From contig CAVTKZ010000004.1 of NCBI GenBank assembly GCA_963735455.1, positions 1-64,000 of the forward strand: a stretch of 64,000 nt of DNA, given 5' to 3'. The position numbers and the translations under genes were made by a program. This DNA comes from Palsa-1033 sp963735455. GTDB taxonomy: Bacteria; Chloroflexota; Limnocylindria; Limnocylindrales; CSP1-4. Under the pieces are notes generated by a model. That model had not been told where the DNA came from and did not search any database. It was given only the letters and a program-made list of their open reading frames with translations. The stretch's first letter is position 1. Each line of letters opens with the position of its first letter. This document shows positions 57,927 to 64,000 of this stretch, piece by piece.

Positions 57927-59247
57927 GCCTTGCGCTCGATCCGGCGACAGGCTCGCGGCCGGCCCGGCAGTTCCCCCGGACGCTCTGGCGCTTGACCTCG
58001 ATGGGCTTGACTTGGGCGATCTCGCGAGCCGCCATGACACGCCGTTCTACCTGTACGACCTGGCCGTCATCGAGCGTCGGGTCGCGGCACTCCAGGCTGC
58101 CCTGCCGGACGTGTTCCGCCTCGCCTACGCGGTCAAGGCGAATCCGAACGGGGCCGTCCTGGGCCGAATCGCGAGCCTCGGGCTCGGCGCGGACGTCGCC
58201 TCGGCGGGCGAGCTCGGGAGGACCCTGGCAGCCGGCTTCAATCCTGCCCGGGTCGTCTTCACCGGACCGGGCAAGCGCGACGACGAGCTGCTTGCCGCGG
58301 TCACGGCCGCCGTCGGCCTGATCACGGTCGAATCACCGGGCGAGCTGCGCCGCCTCGAATTGATCGCCGAGGCGGCAGGCCGGCCAGTTCCGATCCTGCT
58401 CCGGCGCTCGATCGATCCGTCCGACGGTGGTCCGGCCGAGGACGTCCGGATCATCGGCGACCTGGGCGCGGGCAAGTTCGGGATGGACGACGCCGACCTT
58501 CGGGCCTCGGCCCGTTTCACGCTCGGATCGCCCTGGCTCGAGCTCCACGGGATCCACGCGTTCGGTGCCTCGAACGTCCTCGACGCGGCCGCGATCGTGG
58601 GCCACGCAGCGAGGACGATGGCCTTCGGGCACGATCTGGCGCTCGAGCTCGGCTTCCGTCTGCGTGTCGTCGATGTCGGGGGCGGACTGGGGATCCCCTA
58701 CGCCGACGACGAGGTGCCGCTCGACCTTGCCCAGCTCGCGGCCGGCCTGGCCGGCCTCGCCGACGGCTGGTCGCATGATCCGGTGACTGCCGAAACCGAG
58801 GTCCTCGTGGAGCCGGGACGGTTCCTGGTTGGCCCGGCCGGTGCCTACGTGACCCGGGTCGTCGATACGAAACGGGTCCGCGGCCGGGCGATCGCGATCG
58901 TGGATGGCGGGATCAACCACCTCCTCCGGCCGGTGCTCGTCGGCCAGCCCCAGCGGATCCGGCGTCTCGCCGGTCCGCCGATCCGCCTCGGACCCGAGGC
59001 CAATGTCGGGATCGAGGCTGGGCTCGGCCCCGAGAGCGCCCTCGAGCCCAGGCTCGGGCTGAGCCTCGAGCAGGTGACGATCGCCGGTCCGCTGTGTACC
59101 GGCCTCGACATCCTCGCCCGCGACCTGCCGATCGGCATGCCCGAGGTCGGCGAGCTGCTCGCGGTCCTCGACGCCGGCGCCTACGGCTACACCGAGTCGA
59201 TGCCCCTCTTCCTGTCCCGCCCGCTGCCCGCCGAGGTCGCCGTCTGA
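57923..59247 (+). CDS. lysA: Diaminopimelate decarboxylase, one homopolymer frameshift
   Basis: ATG 57923 overlaps the dapD stop. The frame from it reads MSLALDPATGSRPARQF, then meets a four-C run at about 57,974. Adding one C joins PPDALALDLDGLDLGDLASR and the rest of the protein (about 441 residues). PLP-lysine motif: FRLAYAVKANPNGAVLGRIA. Other fold-III decarboxylase motifs: GADVASAGELGRTLAAG, VVFTGPGKRDDELLAAV, GIHAFGASNVLDAAAIV, VVDVGGGLGIPYADDEVPLD, VEPGRFLVGPAGAYVTRVVD, GPLCTGLDILARDL. It decarboxylates meso-diaminopimelate to lysine, consistent with the operon. The AMP-ligase/exosortase-type paralogues in this fold are a less likely alternative. Confidence 0.8.
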
Positions 59248-59850
59248 GGGCGCCCTCTTGGCGCAGCTCGACGCAATATTCCCCACATTCTTAGCCTGCG
59301 CGTCTCTCCCGATGTTTGGCGCTCGATCCGCCGATTCGTGGCCAGGGGACGGCTCGCGAGACCCGATTTACGCATGGACGTCATGAAATCGAGCGCAGGA
59401 CGGCTGATGACCCGCCGAGCGTGGCAGACCGTCGTGAAATGCTGCCGGCTAAGCATGTCGGTCATATCGGAGCCCGATCGGCTCCCTGACTGGGCAAGGG
59501 CCGGCCCGGACCGCCCCGTTGGCGCGCTTCTTAGGATGTGCGGAATATCTGGCGCCGAGGTGGGGGGCTTGGTGGGACCGTGCCAGAGGATCGAGTCCGC
59601 CGGCGCGCCGCTCCGTACCACAACTATCCTTAGGTGGCCCCGTCGGCGCGCGATTGAGCGGGTCTGCGGTCGCGAACCAGCCGGCTGGCGATGCAACGAT
59701 CAGTAGTTGTGGTGAAACGGTCGTCAAGTGCCCGACTGAAGGGTCGAGCCCGCGCCGGTCGGCCGGAACGGCGTCATCTAAGGTTAGTCGTGGTACGGAG
59801 GCTCTTGGCGGCGAGGCAGAACGCAAGGCGCAGCCAGCAACCCGGCCGCG
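59248..59850. other. Region without a recognised gene
   Basis: About 600 bases between lysA and the convergent MFS gene. Several short frames exist on both strands without domains. A GCGCC-CTCTT-GGCGC stem at about 59,251 lacks a T-tract but could help end the lysine operon transcript. Confidence 0.4.
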
Positions 59851-61143
59851 TCAGCCCTTCGGGCGGAGGGCCCCGCTGTCAGTCTCGACGCCTTCGACCC
59901 GCAGTCGCCACAGGTCGGGATACCACCAGCCCACGAGGAGCAGCGAGACCACGGTCAGGACGCCACCCGCGGCCAGCGTCAGGGGGGCGCCGATCACCTC
60001 GGCCACGCCGCCGGCCAGGAGGCTGCCGATCGGCGAGATCCCGATCGAGGTCAGGACGTAGATGCTGATGATCCGGCCGCGCAGGCGGCCCGGCGACAGG
60101 AGCTGGATCAGCGTGTTCGTGCTCGTGTAGTAGGCCACCTGCGAGGCGCCCAGGACGGCCAGGGCGAGGCAGGTCAGGAGCTCGATCCGCGACAGCGAGA
60201 AGACGGCCACCGAGATGGCCATCATCGACAGCCCGATCGCCAGGGTCCGGCCGTTCGCGCCGGTCCGCCGCCGGAACGCCACGGCCAGGGCACCGGCCAG
60301 GGCCCCGACCCCGATCGAGGCGGTCAGCAGGCCCAGGCCGGCGGCCCCGATCCCGAGCTCGTTGGCGAAGATCGGGAGCAGGGTCAGGTAGGGCAGGATG
60401 AAGACCGCCGGGGCCATCGCCAGGGCGAGCAGGGCCAGCAGTGGCTTGCGCCCGCGGACGTAGCTGAAGCCCTCGCCCAGGTTGGCCCACAGACCGGCCC
60501 GGGACTGCTCGACCATCGACTCGGTCGGCATCCGGATCGCGACCAGGGCCACGATCACGGCGATGAAGCTGATCGCGTTGAGCCAGAAGCTGGGTGCCTC
60601 GCCGGCGATCCCGATCAGCACGCCGGCGATCGCCGGGCCGACGATCCGGGCGAGGTTGAACTGGGCGCTGTTGAGCGCGATCGCGTTGCCCAGCGCCGCC
60701 CGTCCCACGAGGGCCGGGATGATCGCCTGGAACGCCGGTCCGGCCAGCGCGTTGGCCACCCCGGCGAGGCCGGCCAGGACCAGGACCTCCGCAAAGAGGA
60801 TCGCGTCGGCCTGGACCAGGATCGCCAGGGCGCCGGCGAAGATCGCCAGCCCGACCTGGGTCGCCAGCAGCAGCCGGCGCTGGTCGATGCTGTCGGCCAG
60901 GGCCCCGGCATACAGGGTCAGGAAGATCGCCGGGGCACTGCCCACGAACGAGGCCAGCCCGAGGAGCCCGGCCGAGCCGGTCAGGCGCAGGACCAGCCAG
61001 CCCAGCGAGGTGACCTGCATCCAGGTCCCGATATTCGAGATGAACGTGCCGGCCAGGAAGATCCGGTAGGTGGGCGAGGCGAGCGCCGGCAGGCGGGCGG
61101 GCTTGGGCACCGACACGCTGGCCGCTTGGTCAGGGATGGTCAT
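59851..61143 (-). CDS. MFS transporter, EntS-like exporter family
   Basis: 430 residues from ATG 61143. Twelve membrane helices are visible. The N-terminal segment TYRIFLAGTFISNIGTWMQV followed by TSLGWLVLRLTGSAGLLGLA, and LADSIDQRRLLLATQVGLAI (the loop 2-3 motif), match the EntS/MFS_3 family of exporters. The second half includes LGLLTASIGVGALAGALAVA and YYTSTNTLIQLLSPGRLRGR, IISIYVLTSIGISPIGSLLA. Family members export siderophores or drugs. The substrate here is unknown and no neighbour defines it. Confidence 0.8.
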   Translation of the reverse strand: MTIPDQAASVSVPKPARLPALASPTYRIFLAGTFISNIGTWMQVTSLGWLVLRLTGSAGLLGLASFVGSAPAIFLTLYAGALADSIDQRRLLLATQVGLAIFAGALAILVQADAILFAEVLVLAGLAGVANALAGPAFQAIIPALVGRAALGNAIALNSAQFNLARIVGPAIAGVLIGIAGEAPSFWLNAISFIAVIVALVAIRMPTESMVEQSRAGLWANLGEGFSYVRGRKPLLALLALAMAPAVFILPYLTLLPIFANELGIGAAGLGLLTASIGVGALAGALAVAFRRRTGANGRTLAIGLSMMAISVAVFSLSRIELLTCLALAVLGASQVAYYTSTNTLIQLLSPGRLRGRIISIYVLTSIGISPIGSLLAGGVAEVIGAPLTLAAGGVLTVVSLLLVGWWYPDLWRLRVEGVETDSGALRPKG

Positions 61144-61326
61144 CGGCGTCGGGAGGGCAGTCGAGCCGGCACGGGCCTCGAGTATAGGGGGACGCGCCTG
61201 GCCTTCAGGCCCCACAATCACCGTTGGTGCTCGACCGAGCTGCCCCCCGGCTTGGTCGGGCACTCCTGCGCCTTGACCCGTGAGGGCCTGCCGCAGCCCG
61301 ACTCAGGCCCAGAGCGGCGCTCCGTC

Positions 61327-63285
61327 TCAGGCCGCGGCGGCGCTGTGCCAGACGGGGTCGCTGTCGAGGGGCTTCTTCTCGCCGGCGCTGTGGGGCGGCA
61401 CCGGTGGATGGAAGAGGGCGACCGCCAGCCGGGCGATCTCGTGCTCCTGGCCGGGCTCGAACTCGAGGCCCAGGTCCCAGCCGCCGCCCGCCACGGCCGT
61501 CTGCCGGCGGAGAACGCATGAGAACTCGACCTCGGTCCCGTCGAGGTCGAGCGACAGCCAGACCGAGCCGGGGTCGGCGGCGACCGGGGTCGGCACGATC
61601 ACCCGGGCGCCGGTCACCGACAAGTCGCGGATCTCGCACGGCGCCCCGAGCAACCGGCCCACCACCTCGACTGGCAGACGGGTGCTCGCGCGCCGGTTGG
61701 CCGAGAACTTGCTCGAGCGGATCCGGCCGATCGCGGCCAACAGCAGGCCCAGGTTGGCGGCGATGAAGAATGCCGAGCCGATTGCCGCCCAGGGCACGCT
61801 GTAGTGGATCGGGCTCAGGCCGAAGACCGAGGCGGTGAAGACCACCAGGGCAAAGGCACAGACCACGGTCAGCCCGGTGAGCAGGCGGGGGACCTCGGCC
61901 CGGGTCCGCCCAGGGCCGCCCCCAGCGCCGCGGTCGTGGCGGCCCTTGGGTGTCACCTGGAAGCGGCTGTCGCGGCGCGGGGCGAAGATCGCCAGGGTGG
62001 CCGGCAGCACGGCCGGCATCCGGAGGACCTCGAACAGGACCGACAGGATCGGCGGGTAGTGGCCCCGGGCGAGCAAGCGGAAGGCGACAAACTGGAGGCC
62101 CAGGGTGAGCACGAAGAACGGCGCGAAGATCACGCCCGGGGCGTTGATCGGGACCGCACCGGTCAGGACCACCGCGACCGGGATCAGCATGTACGACAGG
62201 GTTCGCCATGAGTCGAACCAGCCGAAGAGGGTGGTCAGGAACGACAGCCGCTGGCCGGCGTTGAGGCCCGGCCCGAAGAGCGGGTTCTCGCGGCGCAGGA
62301 CCTGCATCGCGCCCTTCGCCCAGCGGTTGCGCTGGAGGAGGTAGGCCCGGGCATCGTCGGGCGCAAGGCCGCGGGCCAGGACCTCGTTGTGGTAGACCCC
62401 GGTCCAGCCGGCCCGATACATCCGGATCGTGGTGTGGATGTCCTCGGTCACGCTGTCGATGCTGACCCCGCCCACCGAGCGCAGGGCGCTGGTCCGGACG
62501 AGAGCGCACGTCCCGCACCAGAAGGGCGCCGACCAGCGGGTCTTGGCCGGCGCGATCACCCGGTAGAAGACGGCCTCCTCGTTGAACGTCCGGCCGTTCG
62601 ACTGGCGCTCGTGCTCAAACGACTCGAGGTTGTAGAAGTCCTGGGGGGTCTGGACGAAGGCCAGCCGGTCGTCGTCGAAGTAGGGCAGGGTGGCCGTCAG
62701 GAAGCGGGCCGTCGGGATGTGGTCCGCGTCGAGCACGGCAATGATGTCGACCTCGATCCGGTCGAGGGCGTAGTTCAGGTTGCCGGCCTTCGCGTTGCGG
62801 TTGTCCGGGCGGGCCAGGTAGCGCGCACCCAGCTCCTCGGCGAGGACGCGGACCCCGTCCCGCCGGCCGTCGTCGAGGACCCACGTCTCATGGGCCGGCT
62901 CGAGGGCGACCGCGGCGGCAATCGTCGGCAGGAGGATCTCGGTCGGCTCGTTGAAGGTCGGGATCAGGACCGCCACCTTCCAGCGCTCCAGGTCGTGGGC
63001 GATCGGCGGGGTCTCGGGATCCAGGTTCCACAGGGCGACCGTGTACAAGACCAGGCCCAGCGCGTTGTGGAGCTCGACCACGAACATCGGGATCGCCACC
63101 CACCACCAGGCCAGATCGATCGTGCCGGTCAGCCGCCAGCCGAGGTAAAGCGCCGTGACAACGATCGCGGCGAGGGCCCAGCCACGCACGAGGAGCTTCT
63201 TGCCGGCCGTCTCGGGCATCGGCAGCGAGCCGTCCGGGAAGCTGCGGACGGCCGCATCGCTGCGCAAGTGGGCGGTGGTGGCCAT
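61327..63285 (-). CDS. BcsA-like membrane glycosyltransferase (GT2) with PilZ domain
   Basis: 652 residues. Two N-terminal helices are followed by the GT2 domain: VAVLIPTFNEPTEILLPTIA, TWVLDDGRRDGVRVLAEELG, DIIAVLDADHIPTARFLTAT (DAD metal site), VSIDSVTEDIHTTIRM (TED) and the QxxRW motif AYLLQRNRWAKGAMQVL. Four or more helices follow, then a PilZ c-di-GMP-binding domain: ANRRASTRLPVEVVGRLLG (RxxxR) and IRDLSVTGARVIVPTP (DxSxxG-like). It is processive polysaccharide synthesis at the membrane, switched by cyclic di-GMP, similar to cellulose synthase. No bcsB or cellulase gene is adjacent. The product could be cellulose or another beta-glucan. Confidence 0.85.
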   Translation of the reverse strand: MATTAHLRSDAAVRSFPDGSLPMPETAGKKLLVRGWALAAIVVTALYLGWRLTGTIDLAWWWVAIPMFVVELHNALGLVLYTVALWNLDPETPPIAHDLERWKVAVLIPTFNEPTEILLPTIAAAVALEPAHETWVLDDGRRDGVRVLAEELGARYLARPDNRNAKAGNLNYALDRIEVDIIAVLDADHIPTARFLTATLPYFDDDRLAFVQTPQDFYNLESFEHERQSNGRTFNEEAVFYRVIAPAKTRWSAPFWCGTCALVRTSALRSVGGVSIDSVTEDIHTTIRMYRAGWTGVYHNEVLARGLAPDDARAYLLQRNRWAKGAMQVLRRENPLFGPGLNAGQRLSFLTTLFGWFDSWRTLSYMLIPVAVVLTGAVPINAPGVIFAPFFVLTLGLQFVAFRLLARGHYPPILSVLFEVLRMPAVLPATLAIFAPRRDSRFQVTPKGRHDRGAGGGPGRTRAEVPRLLTGLTVVCAFALVVFTASVFGLSPIHYSVPWAAIGSAFFIAANLGLLLAAIGRIRSSKFSANRRASTRLPVEVVGRLLGAPCEIRDLSVTGARVIVPTPVAADPGSVWLSLDLDGTEVEFSCVLRRQTAVAGGGWDLGLEFEPGQEHEIARLAVALFHPPVPPHSAGEKKPLDSDPVWHSAAAA

Positions 63286-63465
63286 GGCCGCGACATGCTG
63301 GGCGCGATCCTAACCGCACCGAAATCCAGCGAATGTCCCCGGTCCAGATCGCCAATGGTCCGCGGTCGGGCTTCTCTGGAGATGGTCCTGTCGAGCGACC
63401 GGCGCGGTGCGATCGTCCCGAGCCACCCGTAGCCCCGTGGGATTCCTTGCACTACGCTACGGGCC
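63286..63465. promoter_or_regulatory. Divergent promoter region
   Basis: 180 bases between the divergent glycosyltransferase and cyclase genes. Promoters for both are expected, but no consensus was found. Confidence 0.35.
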
Positions 63466-64000
63466 GTGATCTGCCCGAACTGCGCCACCGAGAACAAGCC
63501 GGGTCGCAAGTTCTGCGTGGCCTGCGCCACGCCGCTGGCGACGGCCTGCCCGAATTGCGGCGCGGCGTTCGATCCGGGCGACGTCTTCTGCGGCGAGTGC
63601 GGCACGCCGCTCGGTGGCGGCCAGCCGGCGGCGCGGACCGCGGCCTCGGGATTCGGGGTCGGACCCGCGAGCGCAACCCGCGGCACGAGTGGCGGTGCGA
63701 GTGGCAGCCCGGCGCCGGCGCCCGGAACGCCGGCTGCGCTCGCCGAGCGCCGTCTCGTCACCGTCCTCTTCGCCGATCTCGTCGGATTTACGCCCTTCGC
63801 CGAGGAGCGTGACGCCGAGGAGGTGCGCGACACTCTGACCCGCTACTTCGAGCTCGCCTCGGACGTGATCGGCCGCTACGGCGGGACCGTCGAGAAGTTC
63901 ATCGGCGACGCGGTGATGGCCGTCTGGGGCGCGCCAACGGCTCGCGAGGACGACGCCGAGCGTGCCGTCCGGGCCGCACTCGACCTGGTCGATGTCGTGA
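63466..64000 (+). CDS. Zinc-ribbon / class III adenylate cyclase protein, 3' end outside window
   Basis: This starts at GTG 63466. Two zinc ribbons open the protein (ICPNCATENKPGRKFCVACA and ACPNCGAAFDPGDVFCGECG, four Cys each), then a Gly/Ala/Pro spacer. A class III nucleotidyl cyclase domain follows: RRLVTVLFADLVGFTPFAEE (first metal Asp), TVEKFIGDAVMAVWGAPTAR (second metal Asp) and EDDAERAVRAALDLVDVV, where the window ends. Proteins with this start in Chloroflexota and actinobacteria usually continue into a large AAA/TPR signalling part. It probably makes cAMP or acts as a regulatory ATPase. Confidence 0.8.
   Translation, partial: MICPNCATENKPGRKFCVACATPLATACPNCGAAFDPGDVFCGECGTPLGGGQPAARTAASGFGVGPASATRGTSGGASGSPAPAPGTPAALAERRLVTVLFADLVGFTPFAEERDAEEVRDTLTRYFELASDVIGRYGGTVEKFIGDAVMAVWGAPTAREDDAERAVRAALDLVDVV

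Overview
The window joins two unlike pieces of DNA. From 1 to about 10,110 the sequence has low coding density, is full of broken genes and insertion-sequence remains, and its recognisable proteins look proteobacterial, probably alphaproteobacterial: IS110, IS630 and IS3-type transposases, secreted lectin-fold/Ig-like proteins with RTX-like or xylan-binding-type C-termini, and a nucleoside deoxyribosyltransferase cut in two by an IS630 element. From about 10,110 to the end it is very GC-rich and tightly packed, with many GTG/TTG starts and ATGA/GTGA/TTGA stop-start overlaps. Its gene content suits a soil or freshwater Chloroflexota-like bacterium; that assignment rests on recall of families, not on a search. 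Two unrelated reading frames meet at about 10,110, so a chimeric assembly (or, less likely, a recent insertion) should be assumed. Single-base indels, mostly in G/C runs, break otherwise good genes throughout (about 16.43, 17.15-17.6, 31.12, 42.08, 43.17, 43.43, 43.57 and 57.97 kb), which points to imperfectly polished long reads.

Layout of the right part. 10.1-29.5 kb is an exopolysaccharide or surface-glycan locus: two NodB-fold deacetylase-like proteins, a secreted beta-helix protein, a minus-strand cassette of AMP-forming acyl ligase, acyl carrier protein, NAD-synthase-like amide ligase and PrmC-like methyltransferase, a Wzx-type flippase, a GNAT-like protein, a methyltransferase, an asparagine-synthase-like amidotransferase, a priming sugar-phosphate transferase, a DegT-type sugar aminotransferase and a CapD-type UDP-sugar dehydratase/epimerase. 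At 29.6-32.2 kb lies a secreted GH25 lysozyme with three tandem C-terminal repeats.

32.2-42.5 kb and 50.8-53.6 kb together hold a nearly complete purine-to-allantoate route: guanine deaminase, three-subunit xanthine dehydrogenase, urate oxidase, 5-hydroxyisourate hydrolase, OHCU decarboxylase and an allantoinase/hydantoinase-type amidohydrolase, plus a DUF3830 protein and a D-aminoacylase-type amidohydrolase. The most striking gene is at 39,450-42,496: a urate oxidase joined by a roughly 200-residue Pro/Ala/Glu linker to a malate synthase A domain. It puts urate breakdown and the enzyme that consumes its end product glyoxylate on one polypeptide.

Between these lie beta-propeller proteins, an ApbE plus ferric-reductase-like pair, a cupin, and an ECF sigma factor with its putative anti-sigma partner. 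55.0-59.2 kb is a lysine-biosynthesis operon (dapB-dapA-dapD-lysA) preceded by a 26-codon leader reading frame and a strong intrinsic terminator, which looks like an attenuator. The window ends with an MFS exporter, a BcsA-like PilZ glycosyltransferase and the start of a zinc-ribbon/adenylate-cyclase protein. No tRNA, rRNA or CRISPR array was seen.
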